Origin: Nymphaea colorata
Lineage: Eukaryota > Streptophyta > Magnoliopsida > Nymphaeales > Nymphaeaceae
Reading direction: 5' to 3'
NCBI RefSeq assembly: GCF_008831285.2
Contig: NC_045148.1
Location: 22,005,002 to 22,069,001, forward strand
Length of the DNA stretch: 64,000 nt
Within the stretch, counting starts at the first letter, position 1. Each line of letters opens with the position of its first letter. The notes under the pieces were generated by a model that did no database searches, was not told the DNA's origin, and saw only the letters and a program-made list of their open reading frames with translations. Below, in pieces: positions 35,709 to 45,660 of the stretch. The position numbers and the translations under genes are program-made.

Positions 35709-36436
35709 AGAGAGAGAGAGAGATCTTTTGTTTTGTCAACAAATCGTTTTGTTTGTTTACCGCTCCAAAGTTCAGCTGCTGAAGATTTGATCTTTAGTAT
35801 TTATTTGTAGGTCTGAAATGTCTAAGATGGCAGCTTAATTGTTCAGTTTTATTCTTTTCCTTGTTTTCTTTTCAATGGAAAATTGTTTTTTTTTTCAATG
35901 GAAAACATGATTAACACTACAAAAAAACAATAGTTTTACTCATGGGAGGAATGCATCAGTAAAAATTGCAAAGTCATCAATATAAGTTGTAGCCACAATT
36001 TGATGAGCACCAGAATCCGAAGGTTAAACTTTCCATTGCTTGTAGGGTCTCTACACTTCAGTAAGTTAAAAACATACAGAAGGCCCCATGACAAGATACA
36101 ACAAACTATTATAACAATTGATATATACTTACACTTTACCTTTTGTACTCTTCATCTTGTAAAGCACTTCACAATTTACTCCAAATACGTCATATTTGAA
36201 GTAGAAAATCAATGTGTCTATGTTCCAATAACCTTTCTCAGGCTTTGACAGCCTCTAAACTGCTGTAAATGCATTTCTTGGGTGAAGGATGTCTACCAAG
36301 GACTTGAGCTTGGGGGAACAAGAACGTCACAACCACCTCAGTTTCTCGTCGTTGCCATGGCCTCCCAAACTAAAAAAAGAACAACGTATCCTGCTCTGTC
36401 TCTACTGAGCGGGAAAATATTAACCAATATCAAACT

Positions 36437-36790
36437 AGAGGTGGAGCCACAAATGTTTTGTTGCAAGAGCCAAACTATAGTTTCAAAAATTTAACAAGTG
36501 CCAAAATTAAATTTCTTTCAAAATTTTCACTTAGATTAAACTAAAATTTTCCAAATATACATATAAATTTTTACATTTTTTGAATCAAGGAGTTTTTTTT
36601 TTTTGGCACCGGGGGGGGGCGCAGGAAGGGCCTTAGCTCCCCCCCCCCCGCTCTCAGATTTTAAAAACTTTAAAAATTTATATGTAAATCTAAAAAAGTT
36701 AGTTCAACATATATAAAAAAAATGAAAAATTTTTATTTTGACCCTGCTAGTTTGGCCCCTGTTACAAAACATTCTTAGCTCCACCCCTGA
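36437..36790. mobile_element. Nested MITE pair (GGGGCGGAGCC family)
   Basis: The left edge is GAGGTGGAGCCAC and the right edge TTAGCTCCACCCCTG, degenerate inverted ends of the same family as 61,029-61,219. A second poly-G/poly-C bounded piece (about 36,605-36,650) sits inside. The counterpart in block B (56,330-56,545) shares the AAAACTTTAAAAATTTATATG core, so the insertion predates the duplication. Confidence 0.55.
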
Positions 36791-37564
36791 TCACACATGT
36801 CTCACAATTAGAATGGGGACAATGTTTTCCATTCAAGTGATTCCCCAAGACAATTTTCTGGAACCAAGTTACCAGTTAAAGGTTCATATGATCAAACTAT
36901 ACTTAAAATACAAATCTATATGGGTAACATTATTCAATGGTACAGACTTTTAATCAACACCACCCTTTTAAGTACCCACTATGCACACCCTCGCCTTTCC
37001 ACTTTTCTTTCTCATGCTCTCTCTTCGTGACTTTATTGACTGTGTTTTTTTCCTTTCTCATTTGTCTTCTCCTGATTTCTTTGTTTTCATTGAATATACC
37101 AGTAGGTGTGAGTCAGGAATTTTTCATGAGGGGTCAAATTATAGTTTCAAAAATTTCATGTCAGCAAAAATATAATTTTTCAAATTTGTATATAAGAGAA
37201 ATGAATTTTTGTAAAAATTTACAGGCAAATTTTTTTATGCATTTTTTTAAGGCCTAGATACCAGCACTTTGATTGGAGATCAGAAAATCTGGAAGGACGA
37301 GTTCAGCTTGGACTCGTTGAAAAATCAGCGATACTCTGACTTGAGTTTCGACCATGTGAATGCGGGAGCAGAATCCAGAGCAAATTCAATGATACTCCTT
37401 GTGTCAAGTTCCAGACATGGTAGAGAGTTCTGGATTTTTTCACGTTTTTTTTTTTGGGGCTGCCCTCCTTTATTGCCTTCTCCAATCATCTTGAGACTCT
37501 TCATTTCCTTGCCGACTTCGATTCTCATGTGGAATTTTTTGGAATAATTGTTTGCATTTCTTTA

Positions 37565-39178
37565 GGTAGGGTTTGATGGGTTGGAAATCTGGAAATGGAA
37601 ATATATTTCTAGAAAAATATTTCTTGGAAAAAAAGGAATGAGAAAAATATTTACGATTCCCATTTTGATGTGTGTGTGATGACTGAGAAATATATCTCCA
37701 GAAATATATTTCTGAGTTTAATGAAAAGCAAATATATTTCCAGATTCAAATCTTGTATCATATGCCATTCCGTGTTTATTCATAGCAACCTTTGCATTAG
37801 GGTCTATGCCATATAAAAATGAGATGCTGGATTCCTGCTGTCACAAAATTTACTGACAAAGTTTTGCAAGCGACTTTGATATCATAACAGCGTGTTCTTA
37901 TCACCAATTTGTGTTTCAGCATGTTCTAAATACTTCGAATGTCAAACCAGTATCCTGCATCAAAAATTTCCCCTGTTCTATATACAAATCAGTTGATTTA
38001 CAAAAAAATGGACCTCCAAAGCTTCTGCGATAATCATAGAAATCCAAGTTGAGCCATGAATTTCTTAGCTGAACTTCAGCTGTGTCGCCAGGACAATGTG
38101 CCCTAATCAGGCAAAAGTGGGTGCACAACCCCAAAGCAGAGCAAATCGTGGAAGTCTTGAGGATGCAACAAGCACCAAGATCTATTCCTTTCTCCTGCAT
38201 CAACAAGCCCCATAACATGAAGCCTCTGCTTCCTTCTTGATTTCCTTGAGCTCCTCCACCAGAATCATTCCATCTGGCACCTTCTCCTTCAGAGAACTCT
38301 TCATCTTCGACCAATTCTGTTCTTCTACTCCCACCAACTCTCTCTCTAACCTCATTGCTAACCTTTTGTGCTTGAGTACAGGCACACAAGAAAAGGGGCG
38401 TCTTGAATATTCTCAACAATCTGCAGATAACACAATATCAGATCCCGAACTACTGGAGAAGAATAATCAAGTGATTGCATTGGGATTTTATTAGATCAAA
38501 ATGAAAATATATAAAAAAAAACTCGACCTAGTGTGGCATAAAAAATCAAACCCAAGGCTATAAAAATTCCCTAATTCAGTGATCACCAGTAACAGAGAGA
38601 AAGAGAGAGAGAGGGAGAGGGAGGGCATGCTGAGGGAGAACGTCAAAATAGATATGCACACCTGAAATGGTTGATTGATGCGGGAGAAAATGTCGGGAGC
38701 ATGCTGAGGGAGGAAGAATCAGCCCTCCTGTTCATCCAACATTACAGCTGCCTGTAGGATGAAAGACGGTGATGAAAGCCATCCACACCCCTGCTCCCCT
38801 TTTTCCTCTGTGCAGGATGCCCAAGAGAAAAGGCAGATGGAGGCGATGGGGCAGAGAGAAAAGAGAAATGCAGGTTCTCGCCATGGAACCGATGGGGGCA
38901 AAGAAAAAACGAAGAAGCAATGGCATCGCCGTAGGGGAGAGCGAAGAAAGCCGTGGTGGACAGCTGAAGACGTCACAGTGCAGGAGAGTGGAGAAGTGAC
39001 TGAAGGTTTTCAGAAGAGGAACGTCATAGCATCAGGCAGCGGCGGAGGATGAATAGGAGAAGAGGAAGACAAAGAGGAGCTCGACACGAAAAGAAACGGG
39101 CAAAAAAAAACCCGGAAAAAATATTTCCACCTCTTCCACTGGAAATATCTTTCCGAAAATATATTTCCGGAAATTGGG
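37565..39178. mobile_element. TIR element present only in flank block 1
   Basis: The left end has TTGGAAATCTGG and GGAAATATATTTC. The right end read on the minus strand has TTTCCGGAAATATATTTTC, an imperfect inverted repeat. About 1.6 kb has no counterpart in block B, whose sequence resumes at TTGAACATACC. Inside, minus-strand frames (38,385-38,200: KMKSSLKEKVPDGMILVEE) and a plus-strand basic frame (38,719-39,052) could be captured host sequence, but no transposase or named domain is seen. Confidence 0.5.
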
Positions 39179-39379
39179 TTGAACATACCTATGAGTTTAT
39201 TGTGCACATGCCACTTCCCCTGGTGTGGCTGAGAAGTTTGCATGTGAAGTAGCATAAATCAAGTTTTGCTTGAAAATAGATTGTAAGAGAAAGGGACCCG
39301 CCCCTACCACCATTAACAAGGGTAATCGATCGAAGGGCTGAGTTTTCTCAAGCTTGACAAGTTGTCCTTTTTCTACATG

Positions 39380-40700
39380 CAAGTGTGAGAATTGGAATAT
39401 TGGATTTTAAATCGAATTGGGGATTGGGTAATTGAAGCTTTGTTTTTGAAACTAGGATCTTGGAATTGAAAATTGAGAATTTGGGCTAGACTTTAGATTT
39501 TCAAAGATAGTTTGGATTTTAGGATTTGAAATTTGACTTTAAAATTCGTGGAAGCCTGAGATTTTGAAGCCAAAATTGAATTTTGAAAAATTGGATACCT
39601 GAGATTTTTGAGAATCAGATCTTTGAGATTGAAATTTTGGGTTTGAATGGTTGGAACTCGACCAATTCAGAATTTTTGAAAACATCTTTGGGCTTAAGAT
39701 TTTGATATTTGAATCTAGTTTTGGTATTTTGAGAGATTTGATATTTTTTTGGTTGGTTTTGATCTTGAAATGAGATTAGAAAATTGGAAATTGAGAGTCC
39801 AAGTCCAGTTTTAGGATAATTTTCTTGATTGGAAAAATTGGAATTTTGATTTTTTTTTTTTGGAATTTTAGTGAAGGCTATGAAAATTTGCATGAGTAGA
39901 TTTTTGGATTTAAAAATCGGTTTGATTTTGAGAAAAATCCAATGCAATCGTTTTGAAATTGATTTTGAAAGTTTGGGTTTTATAACCATTTTGAAAATTT
40001 TGTGCTTCTTTGACAAAATAAGCAAGTGCTCAAGTTTTTGTCATAATATGACTTAACCATACTCCGACTTGATTCGCTTAGATTTTAGTGAATATGAGTG
40101 GATGCATTCATGGAGTGAGTGCATGTATGCATGAAACTGCATGTGTACTCTTGCTTCACTCTATTTCTCTCCATGCATAATCAAATTTGATCTCACATAG
40201 ACATTGGCCCATCTTGGAGGTGAAAAATATAAGACTGTTCCCCAAGCCCATCCTCGATGTGGAGGAGGACATAAGCATAGATTTCACAATTTTAGTTTTG
40301 GAAGTGGGATTTTAAAATTCATTTGGTAGGCTGACTTTTTACTAGATCAGAAGCCAAAGGAATTCATTTGTTTGAAAATTTGGATGATTTGAGCTTTGAT
40401 CATTGTGAATTCCTTTAGGATGAAGCATTTTGAAAAATTGATTTTCAGTTTTGATACATATCGATTTTTTAAAATGGCATGATTTATGAAGATGATTGGA
40501 TTTTTGGAAATGTGTATTTCCAATTTGGTTTTTTAAAAAATTGAATTTCTTTTGTGGTTTTGGACTTGATCAAAGTCTATGTTTTGGATCTAGGGATTTC
40601 TTTTCGAAACCCAACAAGATTAGATATTTTTGTTAATTGCTGATTTTCAAAATCATGATGATTCAGAAAATTTCAGAAATGAATGGGTTGAGACCGGCTC
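39380..40700. repeat. Low-complexity GGATTTTGG-type DNA (block 1 copy)
   Basis: Short words like GGATTTTG, TTTGAAATTG and AAATTTTG recur irregularly for over 1 kb. The copy in block B lies at 57,860-59,380. Phenylalanine/lysine/asparagine-rich frames in it (for example 39,615-40,025 minus) reflect composition only. Confidence 0.65.
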
Positions 40701-41659
40701 ATTTCAATTGATATATTCCGTTTACAATATTGGCGACATTCGTAAATTGAGTGAATCCGATTCTCGGTGGAATCGATTTGATGAGACAATGAAGTCTGCT
40801 TTGTTGCTCATCCAAGGAGTAAAGAAACCATTCATGCTTTCCTCGTCTTTTTTTATTTGCATACATCATTAAGATATTCAATCGTATTGACAAATGAACA
40901 ACATTTTCTTCCAAGCCATAGTGGTCTTCTCTTTCCAATTTTGCGTAGCTAGGAGGTCTCTTTAGAATTATATTTTTGTTTATAGAATAAACTGAGTTTG
41001 AATACACTATTTCCCAGTTTTCTTTCGAAAATAGAAAACTTAGTTTGGATTAGTTGTGAGAATCGTGGGAATTCATGCACATATGCTTTTAATATGTACA
41101 CTTTTCTCGTGGTGACCCAACTGCCAGCTTTTAAATCAAATCAAGAAACTCATCCCATATGCGTTGGCGATTTTCATCCATCATTCAAGTGAGGTGCTGT
41201 ATAAATTTCCCACCATTTTCCAGCAATGTTGTTTGTGTAATTATGAAGTGTAATAACATAATGTCTCAATGACTAGAATGAAAGACAAGTGCACCAAGGA
41301 TGGTATTTTTATGACAGCAAATGAGGCTGCCATTTTGAGCGAATCCAATCAGCCTTGATAGATAATATCTTGACTCTATGTAGACCATTGCAAGGGGCAT
41401 GAGTCAAAGTAAAATTACTGCAAATCATGGAATAAAAGCAGCCAAGTGATGTGTGATCAGTTGTGACATGTGACCACCTGACTCGCAGGAGCCATGGTGA
41501 GGCTAGAACGGGCTGAGCTGGGTTTGACTTGAAGGTACGGAGTAGGTGGATGCCAAGCAAATGATGCCTTGGGCAGGGAATGTTAAGTAGGGGACGCTTT
41601 GGGCAAGACGGAACCCTTTACAAGCAAATGACAAGCTCACCAGTCTGCTCTCACCTACG

Positions 41660-41789
41660 CAGAGGCAGAGCCAGGGGGCTCATAGTGGGCCTGGTGCCCC
41701 CTCAAAAAAAAAAGAATAAAAAATAATTTACTTGTACATTTTAGAAAATTTCACTTGTCCTATATAAAAATTTTAAAAAATAATATTTC
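41660..41789. mobile_element. MITE, left part, interrupted by gypsy insertion
   Basis: CAGAGGCAGAGCCAGGGGGC onward aligns with the MITE at 61,029-61,219, including the shared lead-in CAGTCTGCTCTCACCTA and the inner TAGAAAATTTCACTTGTC. Similarity ends at about 41,789, where the LTR begins, so the MITE was split by the retrotransposon. Its right half is not seen on the other side. Confidence 0.7.
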
Positions 41790-42136
41790 TGTTCTCTTGT
41801 GTCTACAGTCTGTATTCCTTTGCTTTTGTTGACTCTTTTTCTTATGCTTGTTCACTTGTAAGGGAGTACCCTCCCACTGGTCTAAGGATCATGTTTAGTG
41901 GGAATCCCTGTCTGCTGCTTCGGCCATCCTATGTAAGCAAGTTGAGATCATTCTCTTTTCTTACCTCTCTCGTGATGTACTAAGCTTTTCTCTATAAATA
42001 CATTGCGAGTTTCTTTATTCACACGTGTTTTTATGCACTTTGCTTCCAAATGCTCTTTGCGCCCTTTTGATGGTTTGATGGCTGACGACAAATAGCTTTG
42101 CCGTGCTGCACGAACTGAAGTTGTCAACACGTGACA
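41790..42136 (+). other. 5' LTR of gypsy element 1
   Basis: The start TGTTCTCTTGTG is placed where homology to the MITE ends. The end GTGACA lies two bases before the primer site. A TATA-like CTCTATAAATAC at about 41,989-42,000 would serve as the element promoter. The length is about 347 bp. There is no second LTR to confirm the edges. Confidence 0.65.
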
Positions 42137-42138
42137 AC

Positions 42139-42151
42139 TGGTATCAGAGCC
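42139..42151 (+). other. Primer binding site, gypsy element 1
   Basis: TGGTATCAGAGCC, the standard complement of initiator methionyl tRNA used by many plant LTR retrotransposons. It fixes orientation as plus. Confidence 0.9.
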
Positions 42152-42289
42152 ACGTTCGACTCAATCTGGGGAAACGGTTGGAGAGTCGGTGTAAAAAAAC
42201 ATGCCAACGAGCATTGATCGAGGATGACGTCCTGGCGACTCAATACAATGTGCGATGCACCTAGGGCAAGGGAATATCCAGTCCAACGA

Positions 42290-43299
42290 GATGGGTGCAT
42301 GACACGGTCAGGAAGACCTAGCCGAAGTTGTTAACAAGCTCGTTGTCGACGTACCCACTCTAGAAGAAGTGTTGGGCAATGCAGCCGAGTCCTTCAAGGA
42401 AATGAAAGACAAAATGAAGACCATGAGGGAATAGATGGTGGACCTTATGGCCAAGAATAGGTCACTTACTGACATAGTGACCACACTGCAAGCTGAAGTG
42501 AAGTAACTTCAAGCAAGGAACTGCACGCTACATGACAAGTTTCTGTAGGTGGAGGTGAAGATCGACTATCAAGGGTCGATGTCTAAAGACCAACAAAGTA
42601 CAATGGAAATCGGGATAGTCGAGTGATTGACAACTTTTTTGTTCCAAGTGGAATACTACTTTGACCTTTAGGGTGTTGTGGGAGATGATCTTCAAGTCAA
42701 GACTGTAGCCATGCTACTTGGGGAGATGTTGTTGTTTGGTGGAGACAGAAACGACTTGACATTCAAAAGAGGATCTACAGAATAGACACTTTCGATGACT
42801 TTCAGCAAGAGTTGAGGAATTACTTCATCCCCCCAATGCAAGACGATAGGCTTATCGAATGGTCGGTGAATTGAAACACATAAGATCCTTGCGAGACTAT
42901 GTGAGGACCTATCAGAGGCTCATGTTGATTGGTTTATTTTGGGACTTCAACCTTGGGCACAATCCGAAGTGGAAAGAGGCAATCCAGAGACCTTAGAGGA
43001 TGCTGACGTGACAGCAGAGTGTCTTGCAGACACCCAACGCAAAGCTATATGTTACCTTCAAGCCATCAAAGAAGCCTGATCATGGAGGAAAGAAGGAGGA
43101 CCGACAAGAACCTAAAGGTGAATCATCGACCCAACACCAAGGTGAGAAGAAACCTTTCTTTCATAAGAACAACAATCACCAAAATAAAGTGGTAGGTTGT
43201 TGGCTCTGCGGAGAGAGGCATCTAACCAGTCAATGTCCAAAGTGCCTAACAAAAGAAAATGAAGCGAATACTTCAAGACAATCTGCTAATGCGGTATAA
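42290..43299 (+). pseudogene. gypsy element 1: gag
   Basis: Broken plus-strand frames carry gag features. About 42,340-42,560 gives a coiled-coil-like stretch with stops. About 42,800-43,020 gives pieces such as LRNYFIP. The last open frame, 43,024-43,299, ends with GCWLCGERHLTSQCPK, a CX2CX3HX4C nucleic-acid-binding knuckle of the type seen in plant chromovirus gag. It would have packaged element RNA. Stops and frameshifts abolish it. Confidence 0.7.
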
Positions 43300-43341
43300 G
43301 GTGAAGAATGAGAAGGACCAAAGAAGAGTGCACTTCAACTT

Positions 43342-43980
43342 TTGAACACTTTGAAAACGGAAAAAAAAGTGCAAGTGACATCGACACCTTTCAATGGACT
43401 CATGTACCTAAAGATTCTGATAAATGGAAACCCTACGATGGCTATGGTAGACACGGGTGCCACGCACAACTTCGTCTCAGATGAGGAGGCAAGGAGATTG
43501 GGTTTCACCCTTGAGAAGGGAGAGTTACGCATGAAAGCGGTGAACTTAGAGCCAAAACCCATCCATGGAGTGGCCCGAGATGCGATCGTGAAGATTGAGA
43601 GTTGGTTAGGAACAACCAACTCCTCAGTGGTCCCAATGGATGATTTCTGCATGATCCTAGGCATGGAGCTCCTTACCACAGCAAAGATGGTCCCAATACT
43701 GCACTTGTGTAGTATCAGTATTATGGATGAGAAGTCTCCTTGCATGGTCCTAGTGATATCAATAAAGAAGGATAAGGGCAAGGCCGTGTTGTTATCTTCT
43801 CTTCAACTGAAGCATGATACTTGCTTGGTGGCAATGAGGAAAGTACCCAAAAACTCCCTTCGTTTGGTCCTAGAGATGCTTGCACCTGTCATAGAGAAAT
43901 TCACATGGACAATGCCCGCGGAGCTCCCTAGATGGCTGCCACCTCGACGTGAGGTGGATCACGTCATAGAACTGACCTGA
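43342..43980 (+). pseudogene. gypsy element 1: protease
   Basis: Plus strand, 212 codons open. The retropepsin active site [17 protein letters not shown] is intact here at residues about 35-50, followed by ILGMELLTTAKMVP, a flap-distal segment typical of plant gypsy proteases. The end reads EVDHVIELT before a stop; normally this runs on into reverse transcriptase (HxIxL then PP.R), so the stop lies at the protease-RT boundary. Confidence 0.8.
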
Positions 43981-44733
43981 TTCCTAATGCCAAACCCCCG
44001 ACAATGGCACCCTATCGAATAGCCCCTGGTGAATTGAAGGAACTTCGACGACAATTGGATGAGATGCCAGTTGGAGGTATAATCAGACCCTTCAAAGCTC
44101 CTTTTGGTACGCCAGTGTTATTCCATGCAAAACATGATAACTCCAAAAGATTATGTGTGGATTATAAGGCATTGAACGATAAAGAACAAGTATTCTTTAC
44201 CTTTGATTGCTAGATCTTTTTTATCAACTTGGTGGAGCTCGGGCATTTTCCAAGTTGGATCTTCGATCAGGATATTGGCAAGTTCGGATTGTTGATGGTG
44301 ACAAGCCGAAGACAACTTGTGTCACTCGCTATGGTGCATTTGAATTCTTGGTAATGCCGTTTAGTTTGACGAATGCCCCTGCAACCTTTTTTACTCTAAT
44401 GAACAAGATATTCTACCCATATTTGGATAAGTGTATGGTGGTCTATCTTGATGATATCATAGTGTACAACGGCTAGATGGAAGACTATGTGGGACACCTA
44501 CGAACAGTGTTCAAGGTGCTAAAGGAAAATGAACTGTATGTCAAGCGCAATAAGTGCCTATTTGGCCACTAAGAAATTAGTTTCCTCGTTCTCATTGTGG
44601 GAAAAGGTAAGCTACATATGCACAAAAAAAAAGTGAGAGCCATTTAAGAATGGAAAACGTCGGCTAATGTACTGGAGTTACGTTCTTTTCTTGGCTTGGT
44701 GAACTACTATCGGTGATTCATTGAGAGATATTC
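43981..44733 (+). pseudogene. gypsy element 1: reverse transcriptase
   Basis: Plus strand, in three or more pieces. 44,004-44,213 has APYRIAPGELKELRRQLDEM, then KRLCVDYKALND. 44,207-44,476 has [26 protein letters not shown] and the catalytic YLDDIIVY, with the YLDD box intact. 44,480-44,733 continues to FLGLVNYYR after stops. Frameshift and stops between the pieces make it non-functional. Confidence 0.85.
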
Positions 44734-44734
44734 T

Positions 44735-45220
44735 TTGATAGTTGCACCTCTCACTGACTTGCTAAACAAGAACCGAACTTGGGATTGCGAGAAACTTGAA
44801 GAAGATGTCTTTGATCAATTGAAAAGGGTCCTGACGCAAGAGCCTGTGCTCAGGTTACCCGACCATACTAGGAAATTTGAAGTTCACATTGGTGCTTCAA
44901 ATTTTGCGATTGGCGGAGTGTTGATGTTGGAAGGTCATCTAGATGAATATGAAAGCAAGAAGCTCAAAGATGCAGTACGTCGGTACTCCGTGCATGAAAG
45001 AGAAATGACGGCCATTATCCACTGCCATTGCACGTAAAGAAATTACTTGTTGGGAGCTCAAATTGTGATGAAGACTAATAACATAACCACAAGCTACTTC
45101 CAGACTCAAAAGAAGTTGACCCCAAAGCTGGCCCAATGGCAGGAATTCTTGGTGGAGTTTGACTTTGCCTTGAAGTACATGGTAGGAATGACAAACATCG
45201 TAGCCGATGCGCTAAGTTAA
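44735..45220 (+). pseudogene. gypsy element 1: RNase H
   Basis: Plus strand. The sequence IVAPLTDLLNKNRTWDC is followed by KFEVHIGASNFAIGGVLML. In the family the first catalytic residue lies in V-x-x-D-A-S-D, and here glycine and asparagine replace the aspartates. Then YSVHEREMTAI and, after a frameshift and stop, LAQWQEFLVEFDFALKYMVG and NIVADALS. Confidence 0.8.
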
Positions 45221-45660
45221 AAGGCAGAGTTGGTAGCAACTCGGACGACATCAAACGAAACATTGCTTGAAAGTGCTCTTCTCAGGCGGATTCGAGAAGG
45301 CAAGAAGCAGGACCCTGTGGCCAAGTACTTGGTCGTGGCTACTGAGGTGGGAAAGATGCGACAATTCTGGTTGCAAGATGAACTTCTAATTTCAAAGGGC
45401 GGAGGTGTGTTCGTGCCTAGATGGGGAAACCTTTGGCAAGAGTTGCTGAAGGAATGTCATGACTCGTTATGGGCAGGCCGTCCTGGCCAGGAGCGGACAT
45501 TGGTGCCCCTTGAACGTGGCTACTACTAGCCACAAATGAGAGATGATGTCGAGGCATACGTAATGACTTGCTTGATTTGCCAACAGGATAAGGGAAAAAA
45601 TTAGAATACTGCCGGCCTCTTGGAGTCTCTGCCTATTCCAAAACGTCCATGGGAATGCGT
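45221..45660 (+). pseudogene. gypsy element 1: integrase N-terminus, truncated
   Basis: Plus strand. The zinc-binding HHCC region is visible: ECHDSLWAGRPGQERT and, after a stop, VMTCLICQQDKG. It is followed by LLESLPIPKRPWEC, the conserved lead into the catalytic core. The core (DDE) is missing: homology ends within a few bases of PWEC, and the next bases are the inverted LRR end of pseudogene A. Confidence 0.8.

Larger units (their letters stand above)
34680..41789. repeat. NLR flank block 1 (duplicated segment)
   Basis: This block follows the same order of landmarks as 54,420-61,140: TTAGATGTTGGG.TTGAGCATAC, a GT run, the TAGAATGGATCAATG motif, a poly-G/GA tract, GGGAGGAATG, the MITE-rich part, AAAGGGACCC with CAATCGATC, the low-complexity GGATTTTGG region, and GCAAATGACAAGCTCA near the end. 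Block 1 carries an extra TIR element at 37,565-39,178 and is cut at 41,790 by a gypsy insertion. No gene inside is supported. Confidence 0.8.
41790..45660 (+). mobile_element. Truncated Ty3/gypsy chromovirus-like element (element 1)
   Basis: Plus strand. In order: 5' LTR, primer site, gag with a CX2CX3HX4C knuckle, protease, reverse transcriptase, RNase H and the N-terminal part of integrase. It breaks off inside integrase at about 45,656-45,661 and has no 3' LTR. Many in-frame stops and an RNase H active-site change show that it is dead. It inserted into a MITE of flank block 1, and its cut end is joined to the LRR tail of NLR pseudogene A. Confidence 0.85.

Noticed and set aside
35912-35990. 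CACTACAAAAAA as a CACTA terminus (also at about 50,812)
   Set aside because: The motif is followed by poly-A and lacks convincing subterminal repeats; the block B copy does not keep the CACTA letters.
38719-39052. Basic plus-strand frame of 97 codons
   Set aside because: No recognisable domain; lies inside a TIR element absent from the paralogous block; listed only as possible cargo.
39615-40025. 136-codon minus-strand frame
   Set aside because: Lysine/asparagine/phenylalanine-rich peptide over low-complexity DNA shared with block B; composition artefact.
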